Shown here piece after piece: positions 1 to 9,165 of a stretch of 64,000 nucleotides of DNA (the stretch's first letter is position 1; each line of letters starts with the position of its first letter). The position numbers and the translations under genes are program-made. The notes below the pieces were generated by a model. It had not been told where the DNA came from. It saw only the letters and a program-made list of their open reading frames with translations, and ran no database searches. The DNA is from Flavobacteriales bacterium (GTDB lineage: Bacteria; Bacteroidota; Bacteroidia; Flavobacteriales_F; PHOS-HE28): the NCBI GenBank assembly GCA_016788635.1, contig JAEUSU010000001.1, positions 42,040-106,039 of the forward strand. The letters run 5' to 3'.

Positions 1-687
1 CACCTGAAGCGCGGCCAGAGGCTGGGCCTCATCCATGCCCACGGTGATGGGCTCCAGTACGTATGGTGCACCCGAGCTGGGCAGCTGGAGAAGCGGGGAG
101 AAGGGGGTCCTGTTCCAGAAGATGATGTCCCCTTCCGAGGTGGTCAGTTTCAGCACCCCATTGAAGAGACCGATGCTGCTGATGATGTTGCCGTAGGCGG
201 TGCAGGAGTAGGTCACCGATACCGGCGATCCCCCGCTGATGGTGTAGCTGTCCGTCCAATTGCTCAGGTAGGCAAAAGAGAGCATGAGGATGCGCTTGTA
301 GTCCGTGTAGTCCACCGACGAACTGGCGGTCACATCACGCGCCACGATCTCGATGCCCGTGGGGGTCACTTTGAAGTAGGAAAAGCTGAAGGTGACACCG
401 CCCGTGACGATGTACTCGATCACGTGGGTGGCATCCGGATAGTTCGCTGCGTAGGGCGTACCTGCGGCAGACTTCCACACGGCAGTGCCCAACTGGGTCA
501 AGGTGGCGGTGGCCAGGTTCCAGGTGATGTTGGCTCCGTTGGTGGAGGGGTCCGCAGTACCCGGCGAGGTCACAGCGTACCACTTGTACTGCTGCGCCAC
601 AGGGATATCCGAGAATTGAAGAGTAGGCTGGGCGGCCACCGAACAGGCCAGGGTACCGGAAAGAATAAGTGCGGAGAGGTGTTTCAT
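1..687 (-). CDS. Secreted protein of unknown function, 3' part beyond window
   Basis: The gene starts with ATG at 687 on the minus strand and stays open through the window edge (229 codons, no stop seen). The first 20 residues (MKHLSALILSGTLACSVAAQ) are a clear Sec signal peptide with a cleavage-like AAQ ending. The mature part is rich in Thr, Ser, Tyr and alternating hydrophobic residues, as in beta-sandwich extracellular proteins. No named domain is recognised. In this genome such proteins usually carry a T9SS sorting domain at the C-terminus, but that end lies outside the window, so T9SS export is only a guess. A TACTTTCG box 21 nt upstream supports this start and an independent transcript. 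Confidence 0.75.
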   Translation of the reverse strand, partial: MKHLSALILSGTLACSVAAQPTLQFSDIPVAQQYKWYAVTSPGTADPSTNGANITWNLATATLTQLGTAVWKSAAGTPYAANYPDATHVIEYIVTGGVTFSFSYFKVTPTGIEIVARDVTASSSVDYTDYKRILMLSFAYLSNWTDSYTISGGSPVSVTYSCTAYGNIISSIGLFNGVLKLTTSEGDIIFWNRTPFSPLLQLPSSGAPYVLEPITVGMDEAQPLAALQV

Positions 688-708
688 GCGCAATGGGTTT
701 TGGCGGTC

Positions 709-716
709 CGAAAGTA
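709..716 (-). promoter_or_regulatory. -7 promoter box of the partial secreted-protein gene
   Basis: TACTTTCG on the minus strand fits the Bacteroidota -7 element TAnnTTTG in the TTCG variant seen repeatedly here. It ends 21 nt before the ATG at 687, giving a leader of roughly 15 nt. No convincing -33 TTG was found. Confidence 0.5.
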
Positions 717-773
717 GACGCAGAAGGCATCTCCCCCGCTGCCCGGCCCCTTCAATTCGACGAACCGCTGGAT

Positions 774-2528
774 TCAGCGGAACTGCAGGTCGTACAGCCG
801 CCGATATGCGCCCCCCTTCTCCAGCAACTCCTGGTGGCTGCCCTGTTCGATGATAAGGCCTTGGTCCAGCACCAGGATCAGGTCGGCGTGTTGCACCGTG
901 CTCAGCCGATGGGCGATCACCAGGCTGGTACGGCCTCGCGTCAGGCGTTCGGTGGCCTGCTGGATCAGCTGTTCACTTACACTGTCCACGCTGCTGGTGG
1001 CCTCGTCAAGCACCAGGATGCGGGGGGCTTGCACGGCCGCCCGGATGAAGGCGAGCAGCTGGCGCTGGCCGGTGCTCAGGGTGCTGCCGCGCTCGCCCAG
1101 CACCGTGTCAAAACCCAGTGGCAACCGCTCGATGAAGCTGGCCGCACCCACCTCGCGTGCCGCCTGGATCACGCGCTCGCGGCCGATCTGCGGATCGCCC
1201 AGGGTGATGTTGTTGTGCACGGTGTCACTGAAGAGGAACACGTCCTGTGGCACCACGGATACGCTGTGGCGCAGATCATCCAGCTTCACGTCCCGGATGT
1301 CCTTGTCATCGATCCGTACGTTCCCCTTCTGGAACTCATACGCGCGGCTCAGCACGTTCACGATGCTGGTCTTGCCCGATCCGGTGGCGCCCACCAGAGC
1401 CACCATCTGCCCGGCCTTCGCCTGAAAGCTGATGCCCTTCAGCACGAAATGGTCATCCTCATATGCGAACCACAGGTCCTCCACCTCGATGTCCCCGCGC
1501 AGGCTGGTGAGCCGCTCGCGACCCGCGTCCGCGATGGCAGCCTCGGTATCCAGCACTTTGAACACGCGCTCGCTGCCCACCATGCCCATCTGCAGCACAT
1601 TAAAACGGTCCGCCAGCTGGCGGATGGGCCGGTACAGCATGCCGATGTAGAGGATGAACGCAAAGAGGTCGCCGAAGCTGGCCTCACCCACCAGCACGTC
1701 CTTCATGCCCCACCAGACCAGCAAGGAAAGGCTGATGGCCGAGAGGATCTCCACCACCGGAAAGAAGACGCTGTAGGCGAACACCGATCGGATATGCGCC
1801 CCGCGGTGCGCCTTGTTGATGGCGGCAAAACGCCGGCCCTCCTCCTCCTCACGCCCGAAGGCCTGCACGATGACCATGCCCTGGATGTGCTCCTGTACGA
1901 AGGCGTTCAGCCGGGCCACAGCCGTACGCACATCCTGAAAGCTTTTGCGGATGCTGTTCTTGAAGATGTTGGTGGCCCACAACAGCAGCGGGATAGGCAG
2001 CAGGCACAACAGGGCCATCTTCCAGTTCAGCACGAACATCACCACCACCACCACCACGAGCTTCAGGATGTCGCCCATGATCTCCAGCAACCCCTGCGAA
2101 AAAATGTCGTCGATGGTGCCGATGTCACTGATCACGCGCGTCACCAGGGTGCCGATGGGCGTGCGATCGAAGTAGCGCATGCGGAACTGGACGATCTTGC
2201 GGAATAGGCGGTCGCGCAGGTCGAAGGTGACGGCCTGGCCCAGCCACGAGGTGGTGTAGGTCTGCAGGAATTGCAGGGCCGCCTCGATCAGCAGCAGCGC
2301 GGCCACCACCCAGGTAAGGAAGAGCAGCCCCGCCCCATCGCCACGCAGGGCATGGTCATCGATCATGCGGCCCATGAGCATGGGGCGCACCACGCCCACA
2401 CCCGCCAGCAGGATGGTGAGCGCGAACGCGAAGAGGAAGCGGCCCCGGTAAGGACGCACAAAGCCCAACACCCGCCGGAACAGGCCCAGATCGAACGCTT
2501 TGCCGGAGGCGGTGGCCGTATCGCTCAT
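774..2528 (-). CDS. ABC transporter, fused permease and ATP-binding subunit (MsbA/YheH type)
   Basis: A 584-residue half-transporter with a six-helix exporter membrane domain (about residues 20-310) followed by one ATPase domain. Visible motifs are Walker A GATGSGKTS near residue 380, signature LSTGQRQ near 484, Walker B ILVLDEATSSVD near 510 and the H-loop IAHRLST near 537. Length and order match multidrug/lipid exporters of ABC subfamily B. The signature has Thr where LSGGQ has Gly, which is common in the YheH branch whose members may pair with a second half-transporter; no partner is in view. The ATG overlaps the stop of truA by 4 bp, so the two are co-transcribed. Substrate cannot be told from sequence. 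Confidence 0.93.
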   Translation of the reverse strand: MSDTATASGKAFDLGLFRRVLGFVRPYRGRFLFAFALTILLAGVGVVRPMLMGRMIDDHALRGDGAGLLFLTWVVAALLLIEAALQFLQTYTTSWLGQAVTFDLRDRLFRKIVQFRMRYFDRTPIGTLVTRVISDIGTIDDIFSQGLLEIMGDILKLVVVVVVMFVLNWKMALLCLLPIPLLLWATNIFKNSIRKSFQDVRTAVARLNAFVQEHIQGMVIVQAFGREEEEGRRFAAINKAHRGAHIRSVFAYSVFFPVVEILSAISLSLLVWWGMKDVLVGEASFGDLFAFILYIGMLYRPIRQLADRFNVLQMGMVGSERVFKVLDTEAAIADAGRERLTSLRGDIEVEDLWFAYEDDHFVLKGISFQAKAGQMVALVGATGSGKTSIVNVLSRAYEFQKGNVRIDDKDIRDVKLDDLRHSVSVVPQDVFLFSDTVHNNITLGDPQIGRERVIQAAREVGAASFIERLPLGFDTVLGERGSTLSTGQRQLLAFIRAAVQAPRILVLDEATSSVDSVSEQLIQQATERLTRGRTSLVIAHRLSTVQHADLILVLDQGLIIEQGSHQELLEKGGAYRRLYDLQFR

Positions 2529-3271
2529 GCGGGGATGAAGGGATAGGCGATGCGTTCGAGATAGAGGCCGTTGGCCGGTGCGCTCTTGCCCGCCCGGCCG
2601 CGATCGCGCGAGTCCAGGATCTGCTTCAGTTCGTCCACGCCGGCCATGCCCTGCCCCACGCGCACGCAGCTGCCCACGATGGCACGCACCATGTTCCTCA
2701 GGTAGCGGTCTGCCGTGATGGTGAAAAGGGAGTGAGGACCGTCACCAGTCCAGAGAGCTCCATGCACATGGCAGCGGGAGGTGCGGTTGTCGCTGCCGGT
2801 CTTCTGGAAGCCGCTGAAATCCTGCTCTCCCAGAATAGCCTTGCATGCCTCATTCATGCGCTCCACATCCAGCGCAGCACGCAGGTACCACGAACGCCCG
2901 GTGAGAAAAGGGTCCTTCTGGCGGTGCACCTGGTAGGTGTAGGTGCGTGCCGTGGCGCTGAAGCGGGCGTGCGCATCATCCGGCACGCGCAGGATCCGCA
3001 TCACGGCGATGCTCTCCGGCAGCAAGCCGTTCAGGCTGTTCGTGAAACGATCACCCAGATCATCCGCTTCGGCATCGAAGTGAAGGAAGAAACTGTGCGC
3101 ATGCACACCGGTGTCCGTTCGTCCGCAGCCCACTGCGTTCACCTTTTGCTGATGAAGGGCCGTGGCCAGTGCGCGCTCCACCTCCGCCTGCACGCTGGGT
3201 GCCACGGGCTGGTTCTGCCAGCCCCGGTAGGGCGTGCCATCGAACCGGATCTCAAGGAAGTAGCGGGGCAT
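2525..3271 (-). CDS. truA: tRNA pseudouridine(38-40) synthase TruA
   Basis: A 248-residue protein, the usual TruA length. It isomerises uridines 38-40 in the anticodon arm of tRNAs. The catalytic aspartate is Asp53 in the motif GRTDTGVHA, and the N-terminus (YFLEIRFDGTPYRGWQ) is the family hallmark. It is the first gene of a two-gene transcript with the ABC exporter (ATGA overlap at 2525-2528). The promoter region is shared with the divergent phosphoesterase gene; a TAACTTCG box lies 50 nt upstream of the ATG. Confidence 0.96.
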   Translation of the reverse strand: MPRYFLEIRFDGTPYRGWQNQPVAPSVQAEVERALATALHQQKVNAVGCGRTDTGVHAHSFFLHFDAEADDLGDRFTNSLNGLLPESIAVMRILRVPDDAHARFSATARTYTYQVHRQKDPFLTGRSWYLRAALDVERMNEACKAILGEQDFSGFQKTGSDNRTSRCHVHGALWTGDGPHSLFTITADRYLRNMVRAIVGSCVRVGQGMAGVDELKQILDSRDRGRAGKSAPANGLYLERIAYPFIPA

Positions 3272-3321
3272 CGGCGATCAAGCGTCAGCATCCAGGGGAC
3301 CCCCAGCGCGACGAAGGGCCG

Positions 3322-3329
3322 CGAAGTTA
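3322..3329 (-). promoter_or_regulatory. -7 promoter box for truA-ABC transcript
   Basis: TAACTTCG on the minus strand, matching TAnnTTYG. It ends 50 nt before the truA ATG. It lies only 17 bp from the oppositely oriented box at 3347-3354, so the two divergent promoters must overlap in their upstream (-33) regions. Confidence 0.5.
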
Positions 3330-3346
3330 GGCGGGACAAGGACCCT

Positions 3347-3354
3347 CATCTTTG
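3347..3354 (+). promoter_or_regulatory. -7 promoter box for phosphoesterase gene
   Basis: CATCTTTG differs from TAnnTTTG only at the first base, and is identical to the box before comEC (12018-12025). It ends 6 nt before the ATG at 3361, so transcription would begin at or next to the start codon. Confidence 0.5.
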
Positions 3355-3360
3355 CCCGCC

Positions 3361-3876
3361 ATGCGCATCGGCCTCCTGAGCGACACCCACGGCTGGCTGG
3401 ATCCCCGGCTGAAGGCGCATTTCGCGGCATGCGACGAGATCTGGCACGCGGGAGACATTGGTGGCCTGGAGGTGGCCGAAGAGCTGGCGCGGTGGAAACC
3501 GCTGCGCGCGGTATGGGGCAACATTGACGATGCCCGGGCACGATCGGCCTTCCCCGAACATCAACGCTTCAACCTGAACGGCGTGCGGGTGTGGATGACG
3601 CACATCGGGGGGCGGCCGCCGAAGTACAATGATGCCGTGGCCCGCGAACTGCGCACCGCGCCCCCCACCCTCTTCATCTGCGGCCACACGCACCTGTGCA
3701 CGGTGAAGTTCGACGAGCAGCTCGGTTTCCTCTACATGAACCCCGGCGCGGCCGGGCGGCACGGCTTCCACCAAGTGCGTACGGCATTGAGGTTCCGCAT
3801 TTCGGATGGGAAGTTGGCCGAATTGGAAGTGATCGAACTGGGTCTGCGCAGCGTCTCACCGCAGTCGGTCGGCTGA
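3361..3876 (+). CDS. YfcE/MJ0936-family metallophosphoesterase
   Basis: A 171-residue calcineurin-like phosphoesterase of the small YfcE type. The metal-binding motifs are all present and in order: DTHG near residue 8, GDIG near 34, GNID near 57 and GHTH near 103, with the short beta-sandwich length expected. Such enzymes hydrolyse phosphodiesters in vitro; the cellular substrate is unknown. The ATG at 3361 was chosen over an upstream TTG at 3352 because the family begins with M-K/R-I-G-L-L-S-D-T-H and the promoter box ends 6 nt before this ATG. The 3' end overlaps the convergent DUF4293 gene by 21 bp. Confidence 0.92.
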   Translation: MRIGLLSDTHGWLDPRLKAHFAACDEIWHAGDIGGLEVAEELARWKPLRAVWGNIDDARARSAFPEHQRFNLNGVRVWMTHIGGRPPKYNDAVARELRTAPPTLFICGHTHLCTVKFDEQLGFLYMNPGAAGRHGFHQVRTALRFRISDGKLAELEVIELGLRSVSPQSVG

Positions 3877-4332
3877 ACGCACCAACTCCTCATCCTTGCG
3901 GATGCCGCGTTCCGCCAGCCAGCACAGCAGCAGCACGGCAAAGGGAATGAAGATGGCGGGTTTCAGGCTGCGCTCCACCGTGGAGACCGTGCCCAGGTAG
4001 CTGCCGATGGCATTGTGGGCGAAAAAGAGCGCGGCCGTGATGCCAAAGGTGAGCAGGTGGGCCGAGCGCACCACGCGCAGTTGCCGCGGGCGGTTCCGGT
4101 AGAGCAGGATGGCGACAAGCAATACACCACCCAGCAGCAGCACAAGCCACGGAATGGGCACGCGCAGCGGCATGTCCTGAAAGGGTACCCCGGCCGGGTC
4201 CACCACTCCGCTCAGGCGCAACTCGGCATCCACCCCTTGGGCCGTATGATAACTGGCCAGCGGGAGCAGGGCCATAAGGGCGAGCAGAAGGATGGAAAGA
4301 GCGAGGTAGAGGGTCTGACGGCGCTGCCACAT
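3856..4332 (-). CDS. DUF4293 membrane protein
   Basis: A 158-residue integral membrane protein with four hydrophobic segments and the N-terminus MWQRRQTLYLALS, the family signature of DUF4293 (W-Q-R-x-Q-T-L-Y-L). The family is restricted to Bacteroidota and is often found next to rho, as here, where it is divergent from it. Function is unknown. The ATG at 4332 was chosen over an in-frame ATG at 4380 because the longer form adds a hydrophilic stretch before the family start, and because a CAACTTCG box ends 5 nt before 4332. Its last 21 bp overlap the phosphoesterase gene tail to tail. Confidence 0.82.
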   Translation of the reverse strand: MWQRRQTLYLALSILLLALMALLPLASYHTAQGVDAELRLSGVVDPAGVPFQDMPLRVPIPWLVLLLGGVLLVAILLYRNRPRQLRVVRSAHLLTFGITAALFFAHNAIGSYLGTVSTVERSLKPAIFIPFAVLLLCWLAERGIRKDEELVRSADRLR

Positions 4333-4337
4333 GGCCG

Positions 4338-4345
4338 CGAAGTTG
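4338..4345 (-). promoter_or_regulatory. -7-like promoter box for DUF4293 gene
   Basis: CAACTTCG on the minus strand (TAnnTTYG with one mismatch at the first base), ending 5 nt before the chosen ATG. Part of the recurrent near-leaderless pattern. Confidence 0.4.
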
Positions 4346-4452
4346 CACACAAGCGGGCGAGGGTTGATTGGTGGATCCATTCCCAGGCATTAACATTGCA
4401 CCGCTTTCCCTCCGGCAGTGCCTTCCGCGCCGCCGTGATCCGTTCCCCCCGA

Positions 4453-4461
4453 TAACGTTCG
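4453..4461 (+). promoter_or_regulatory. Possible promoter box for rho
   Basis: TAACGTTCG resembles TAnnTTCG with one extra base. It is the best match in the 192-bp divergent region 4333-4524 and would give rho a leader of about 55 nt. Weak evidence. Confidence 0.25.
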
Positions 4462-4524
4462 CATTCACAAGGCCGCTCCAGGCTTTTCACAGGCTCAACG
4501 GGCCTTTCCCATTCCAGCACACGC

Positions 4525-6288
4525 ATGTTCACCGAACAGCAGTTGAACGAGATGAAGCTCAGCGAGCTCAAGGAGGTCGCCAAGAGCCTGCGCATCAAGA
4601 AGGCCGACACCCTGCGCAAGCAGGACCTGGTCACCAAGATCCTGTCCGAGCAGGAACTCCTCGCCAAGGCCGAAGGCAAGCCGGCCCCCCTGACCGACGA
4701 CACGGATATCGCCGCCGCAGCCGTGGCCGACGAGGTGGAGCCCGTCGTGGACGAGCCCGTGGAGGATGAGAACGGTGACGACGATGAGGATGAGGCCGAT
4801 GAAGAGGGTGAGGATGAAGAGGGCGAGGACGAGGAGACCGGCGAGGGATCACCCACTGACGCTGCCCCAGAACGCGCACCCGCCCCACCGGTGCGTGAAG
4901 AACCCCGTGGGGAACAACGGCATGAGGGGCGCGACCAACGGCGCGAGCGCCTGGACCAGGGCCGCCCTGACCGGGACCGCCGCCATGAACGCGACCGCGG
5001 CCCACGCGACCAGCAGGACCAGCGCCCGCGCGAAGAGCGCCAAGGACAGCAGGGCCAAGGGCAACAACGGGACCAGCAGGGGCAACACCGCGATCAACAG
5101 GGACAACGGCAGGACCAACGTCCGGACCAGCGGCAGGACCGCCCCCAGCGGGAACAAACCCCGCCGCTGGCCTTCGATGCCTTTGTGGAGACCGAAGGCG
5201 TGTTGGAGATCATGCCTGAGGGTTATGGCTTCCTGCGCAGCAGCGACTACAACTACCTGGCCTCGCCGGATGATGTGTACGTGAGCCAGCAACAGGTCAA
5301 ACAGGCCGGGCTGAAGCTGGGCGATACGGTGAGCGGCTTCGTGCGCCCGCCCCGCGAAGGCGACAAGTTCTTTCCGCTCGTGAAGATAGACCGCATCAAT
5401 GGCCGCGATCCCGAGTGGGTGCGCGACCGGGTGCCCTTCAAGTTCCTTACACCGCTCTTCCCCGATGAGAAGTTCAACCTCACCGGCAAGAACCCCAACC
5501 TCAGCATGCGCGTGCTGGACCTCTTCGCGCCCATCGGCAAGGGGCAGCGCGGCCTGATCGTGGCCCAGCCGAAGACCGGCAAGACCGTGCTGTTGCAGGA
5601 TGTGGCCAATTCCATCGCCGCCAACCACCCCGAGGTCTACCTCATTGTGCTGCTGATCGATGAACGTCCGGAGGAGGTCACGGACATGGCGCGTAATGTG
5701 AAGGCCGAGGTGGTGGCGAGCACCTTCGATGAACCCGCCTCGCGCCACGTACAGGTGGCCGGTATCGTGCTGGAGAAGGCCAAGGCACTGGTGGAATGCG
5801 GCCACGACGTGGTCATCCTGCTCGACTCCATCACCCGCCTGGCACGGGCTTACAACACTGTACAACCCGCCAGCGGCAAGATCCTCAGCGGCGGCGTGGA
5901 TGCGAACGCATTGCAGAAGCCCAAGCGCTTCTTTGGTGCGGCGCGGAAGATCGAGAACGGAGGCAGCCTGACGATCCTCGCCACCGCGCTGGTGGACACC
6001 GGCAGCAAAATGGACGAGGTGATCTTTGAGGAGTTCAAGGGCACGGGCAACATGGAGTTGGTGCTCGACCGGAAGATCAGCAACCGCCGCATCTTCCCCG
6101 CCATCGACATCATGAGCAGCGGCACCCGCCGAGACGACCTGTTGCACCACAAGGATGTATTGCAACGCACCTGGATCCTGCGCAAGCACCTGGCCGACAT
6201 GAACCCCGTGGAGGCCATGGAGTTCACCAAGACCCGCATGGAAGGCACCAAGAGCAACGAGGAGTTCCTCGTGTCCATGAACGGCTGA
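4525..6288 (+). CDS. rho: Transcription termination factor Rho with long charged insertion
   Basis: A 587-residue Rho (E. coli Rho is 419). It is the hexameric RNA-dependent ATPase that ends transcription. Order: Rho N-terminal helical domain (about 5-45), an acidic stretch (about 65-110, mainly Asp/Glu), a basic Arg/Asp/Gln-rich low-complexity stretch (about 125-210), the cold-shock-like RNA-binding domain starting near 220 ([16 protein letters not shown]), then the RecA-like ATPase with Walker A AQPKTGKT near 355 and Walker [17 protein letters not shown] near 430. The insertion lies between the N-terminal helices and the RNA-binding domain, as in other Bacteroidota Rho proteins, where it is disordered. 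The catalytic core appears intact. Confidence 0.96.
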   Translation: MFTEQQLNEMKLSELKEVAKSLRIKKADTLRKQDLVTKILSEQELLAKAEGKPAPLTDDTDIAAAAVADEVEPVVDEPVEDENGDDDEDEADEEGEDEEGEDEETGEGSPTDAAPERAPAPPVREEPRGEQRHEGRDQRRERLDQGRPDRDRRHERDRGPRDQQDQRPREERQGQQGQGQQRDQQGQHRDQQGQRQDQRPDQRQDRPQREQTPPLAFDAFVETEGVLEIMPEGYGFLRSSDYNYLASPDDVYVSQQQVKQAGLKLGDTVSGFVRPPREGDKFFPLVKIDRINGRDPEWVRDRVPFKFLTPLFPDEKFNLTGKNPNLSMRVLDLFAPIGKGQRGLIVAQPKTGKTVLLQDVANSIAANHPEVYLIVLLIDERPEEVTDMARNVKAEVVASTFDEPASRHVQVAGIVLEKAKALVECGHDVVILLDSITRLARAYNTVQPASGKILSGGVDANALQKPKRFFGAARKIENGGSLTILATALVDTGSKMDEVIFEEFKGTGNMELVLDRKISNRRIFPAIDIMSSGTRRDDLLHHKDVLQRTWILRKHLADMNPVEAMEFTKTRMEGTKSNEEFLVSMNG

Positions 6289-6301
6289 CCGGCTCGCCGG
6301 C

Positions 6302-6775
6302 ATGAAGCTCACCCTGATCACCGCCGCAGCGGTCATCGCGCTCAGGCTCGGTCTCACGCTGGCTGGCCGCGCCCCCGAAGGCACGGACTTCATGCTGGTG
6401 CACTTCCTGGCCCTGGTCACCATCGTTTTCTTCACCGGAAGGGCCATGCTCGCAGAGGAGGTGCGCACCCCATTCCCCGATCTGTTGCGCGACGGTTTCC
6501 GCAATGCCGCGCTGTATGCCCTGCTCATGGGCCTGTACCTCTGGATCCACTACACACGCATCGAACCCGGCTTCTTCCCGGACCGCATCGGATCATTGGT
6601 GGCAAAAGGCGTGGCCGAGGGGCAGCCCGAAACAGTGATCCGCCCGCGCATCGAGCGGTTCTTCACACCGTTCAATTACGCCACCATCACCTTCTTCGCC
6701 TTGCTCTTCGCAGGCGCCATGAACGCCTTCGTGATCGGGCTGCTGCACCACAAGGTGCTGCGCCGCTTCAGTTGA
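6302..6775 (+). CDS. Small integral membrane protein, DUF4199-like
   Basis: A 157-residue protein with four hydrophobic segments (about 1-20, 30-48, 64-82 and 128-150) and a polar loop between the third and fourth. The layout (two helices, a short loop, a third helix followed by '[11 protein letters not shown]', then a final helix) resembles the Bacteroidota DUF4199 family, but I am not certain of the family. It begins 13 bp after rho and probably shares its transcript. No function can be assigned. Confidence 0.6.
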   Translation: MKLTLITAAAVIALRLGLTLAGRAPEGTDFMLVHFLALVTIVFFTGRAMLAEEVRTPFPDLLRDGFRNAALYALLMGLYLWIHYTRIEPGFFPDRIGSLVAKGVAEGQPETVIRPRIERFFTPFNYATITFFALLFAGAMNAFVIGLLHHKVLRRFS

Positions 6776-6823
6776 TCCGGCACATGAAGCTTCCCCTTGG
6801 TCTAGGCATGTTCCGCGTCAGGT

Positions 6824-8185
6824 TCACGCGATGAACGCCTCGGCCAGCGCCTGCTGGTCCAGTCCGCCGAAGTTGCCGCTGCTCATCATCAGCAACACGG
6901 CGCGCTCGCTGGAACCACGTCGCACAGCACCCATCACCTGCACGGGATCGGTGATCACCTCCAGGTCCGCGCGCCCAAAGGCGGCCTTGATGCGCTCCGG
7001 AGGAATGGGAGGCAGCCGCTTCAGCTCCACCGCGTGCGGATCATAGAAGACCACCGCGCGGTCGGCATGGTCCATGGCGCCAGCGTACTGGTCCAGGAAA
7101 CCCTCACTGAGGCTGCTGAAGGTGTGCAGCTCCATGCAGGCGGTGAGCGCACGGTCCGGGTACTGCTCGCGCACCGCGTCCACGGTCGCCTTCAGCTTGC
7201 TGGGGGAATGAGCGAAATCCTTGAACACGGTGCGCCCCCCCGCATCCGCCAACCGCTCCAGTCTTCGCGCCGCGCCCGTGAAGGAGCCGATGGCCTTGTA
7301 GAAGTTGGAAGCGCCGATGCCAAGCTGGTGGCACACCATGCGCGCGCCCTCCAGGTTCATCAGGTTGTGCCGGCCGAACACACGCAAAGGCACTTCACCT
7401 TGTGAGGTCTCCAGGATGGTGGTGCCATCCGCGATCCGATGCGGCGGAACACCGTAGGGGATCCGCATAGGGCCACCCTCCTCCTCTTCGCACAACCGCT
7501 TCACCTCGTCATCCGCCGCGCAATAGATCAACTTGCCACCGGGCTCAACGCTGTGGATGAAGCGCCGGAACTGCTCCACGTAGTCGGCGTAGGTCTTGAA
7601 GACGTTGATGTGGTCCCACGCGATGCCGCTGATGAGGGCGATGTCCGCCTTGTACAAGAGGAACTTCGGCACGCGTTCAACCGCCGAGGCCAGGTACTCA
7701 TCCCCTTCAATGATGGCCACCTGCGCGGTATCGCTCAGCTTCACCATACAGTCAAAGCCTTCCAGCTGTGCACCCACCAGGTAGTCGAACTCCACCCCTG
7801 CATGGCGCAGCACATGCACGATCATGCTGGTGATCGTGGTCTTGCCATGGCTGCCGCCGATCACCACGCGGGTCTTGTTGCGCGTGCGGTCGTGGAAGTA
7901 GGAAGGATAGCTGAAGATGGGCAGACCCAGCTCCTGCGCACGCACCAGTTCGGGGTTGTCAGCGCGGGCATGCATGCCCAGGATCACCGCGTCCAGATCG
8001 GGCGTGACATCCTGCGGATGCCAGCCCATTTGGTCCGGCAGCAGGCCCAAGCGGTCCAGGCGGCTGCGGCTGGGCTCGAAGATCTCGTCGTCACTGCCGG
8101 TCACTTCATAGCCCTGCTGGTGCAAGGCGATGGCCAGATTGTGCATGGCGCTGCCGCCGATGGCAATGAAATGGACCTTGGGCAT
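6824..8185 (-). CDS. mpl: UDP-N-acetylmuramate:L-alanyl-gamma-D-glutamyl-meso-DAP ligase (Mpl)
   Basis: A 453-residue Mur-ligase-family enzyme. It re-attaches the recovered murein tripeptide to UDP-MurNAc in peptidoglycan recycling. Seen: the N-terminal Rossmann start VHFIAIGGSAMHNLA, the ATP loop GGSHGKTT near residue 108, and the C-terminal DFAHSPSKLKAT segment where Mpl has DFAHHP. MurC is the nearest alternative, but the start of the protein and the length favour Mpl. The ATG at 8185 (MPKVHF) was chosen over one at 8239 because the extra 18 residues are not conserved in character and a CAAATTCG box ends 4 nt before 8185. It is divergent from the hydrolase gene at 8293. Confidence 0.88.
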   Translation of the reverse strand: MPKVHFIAIGGSAMHNLAIALHQQGYEVTGSDDEIFEPSRSRLDRLGLLPDQMGWHPQDVTPDLDAVILGMHARADNPELVRAQELGLPIFSYPSYFHDRTRNKTRVVIGGSHGKTTITSMIVHVLRHAGVEFDYLVGAQLEGFDCMVKLSDTAQVAIIEGDEYLASAVERVPKFLLYKADIALISGIAWDHINVFKTYADYVEQFRRFIHSVEPGGKLIYCAADDEVKRLCEEEEGGPMRIPYGVPPHRIADGTTILETSQGEVPLRVFGRHNLMNLEGARMVCHQLGIGASNFYKAIGSFTGAARRLERLADAGGRTVFKDFAHSPSKLKATVDAVREQYPDRALTACMELHTFSSLSEGFLDQYAGAMDHADRAVVFYDPHAVELKRLPPIPPERIKAAFGRADLEVITDPVQVMGAVRRGSSERAVLLMMSSGNFGGLDQQALAEAFIA

Positions 8186-8189
8186 GGGG

Positions 8190-8197
8190 CGAATTTG
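8190..8197 (-). promoter_or_regulatory. -7-like promoter box for mpl
   Basis: CAAATTCG on the minus strand, 4 nt before the mpl ATG. One mismatch to TAnnTTYG at position 1. Supports the shorter start. Confidence 0.4.
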
Positions 8198-8280
8198 GAC
8201 CTGTTTTCCATGACCTGGGGAGCCTAATAAAGACCACACATCAACCGGTCGCTGTCAGCATATGAACCTCGGGGATGCAC

Positions 8281-8288
8281 GATATTCG
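8281..8288 (+). promoter_or_regulatory. -7-like promoter box for the metallo-hydrolase gene
   Basis: GATATTCG (one mismatch to TAnnTTYG) ends 4 nt before the ATG at 8293. If functional, the in-frame ATG at 8275 lies upstream of the transcription start and cannot be used. Confidence 0.4.
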
Positions 8289-8292
8289 TCCC

Positions 8293-9162
8293 ATGCAACT
8301 GCACCCCATAAACACAGGCTACTTCAAGCTCGACGGCGGCGCCATGTTCGGCGTGGTGCCCAGGATGCTCTGGAGCAAGCAGCATCCGCCCGACGAGAAG
8401 AACCTGTGCACCTGGGCCATGCGTTGCCTGCTGGTGGAGACCGGTGGCCGCCTGATCCTGATCGACAATGGCCTGGGCGATAAACAGGACGCCAGGTTCT
8501 TCAGCCATTACGAGCCGCACGGCGATGCCACATTGGTGAGCAGCTTGAAGGCCCACGGCTACACGCCGGACGACATCACGGACGTATTCCTCACCCACCT
8601 GCATTTCGACCATTGCGGGGGCAGCATCCGCTGGAACAGTGCGCGGGATGGCTTCGAGCCCGCCTTCCGCAACGCCACCTACTGGAGCAATTCATACCAC
8701 TGGAAATGGGCCACCCAGCCCAACCCCCGCGAAAAGGCCAGCTTCCTGAAGGAGAACATCCTGCCCATCGAGGAAAGCGGCCGCCTGAAGTTCGTGGACG
8801 TGGGCCGGCGCAGCGCTGAGGAGAACCTGTTCATCCCGGAGGTGTTCCCCGGTTTCGGCGTGCTGCTGGTGAACGGCCATACCGATGCGATGATGATCCC
8901 CTTCCTGGAATACAAGGGGCGCACGGTGATCTTCATGGCCGACCTGCTGCCCAGCGTGCACCACATCCCCCTGCCCTGGGTGATGGGCTATGACACGCGG
9001 CCCCTCCTGACCCTTCAGGAAAAAGGCGATGTGCTTCAGCTTGCGGCGGAGAAGGAGCACGTGCTCTACTTCGAGCATGATGCGCACAACGAATGCTGCA
9101 CCGTTCAAGCCACCGAAAAAGGGGTGCGCTTGAAGGAGACCTTCCCTTTGAGCGCGGTGTGA
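8293..9162 (+). CDS. Metallo-beta-lactamase-fold hydrolase
   Basis: A 289-residue MBL-fold protein. The metal site is visible as LTHLHFDHCGG near residue 104 (HxHxDH), with a later GHTDAMM histidine near 196 and an FEHDAHN segment near 260. The start at 8293 gives MQLHPINTGYFKLDGGAMFG, the usual opening of this family; an ATG 18 bp upstream is in frame but precedes the promoter box. Members of the fold include lactonases and thioesterases; the substrate here is unknown. yedK follows after 3 bp, so the two probably share a transcript. Confidence 0.88.
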   Translation: MQLHPINTGYFKLDGGAMFGVVPRMLWSKQHPPDEKNLCTWAMRCLLVETGGRLILIDNGLGDKQDARFFSHYEPHGDATLVSSLKAHGYTPDDITDVFLTHLHFDHCGGSIRWNSARDGFEPAFRNATYWSNSYHWKWATQPNPREKASFLKENILPIEESGRLKFVDVGRRSAEENLFIPEVFPGFGVLLVNGHTDAMMIPFLEYKGRTVIFMADLLPSVHHIPLPWVMGYDTRPLLTLQEKGDVLQLAAEKEHVLYFEHDAHNECCTVQATEKGVRLKETFPLSAV

Positions 9163-9165
9163 GCG

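Noticed and set aside
669..2207. 512-codon open frame on the + strand across the ABC transporter gene
   Set aside because: It is antisense to a complete ABC transporter with all ATPase motifs. The translation is His/Gln/Ala-rich, without domains, as expected from a GC-rich antisense frame.
4849..6528. 559-codon open frame on the - strand across rho
   Set aside because: Antisense shadow of rho; no motif, and rho is complete.
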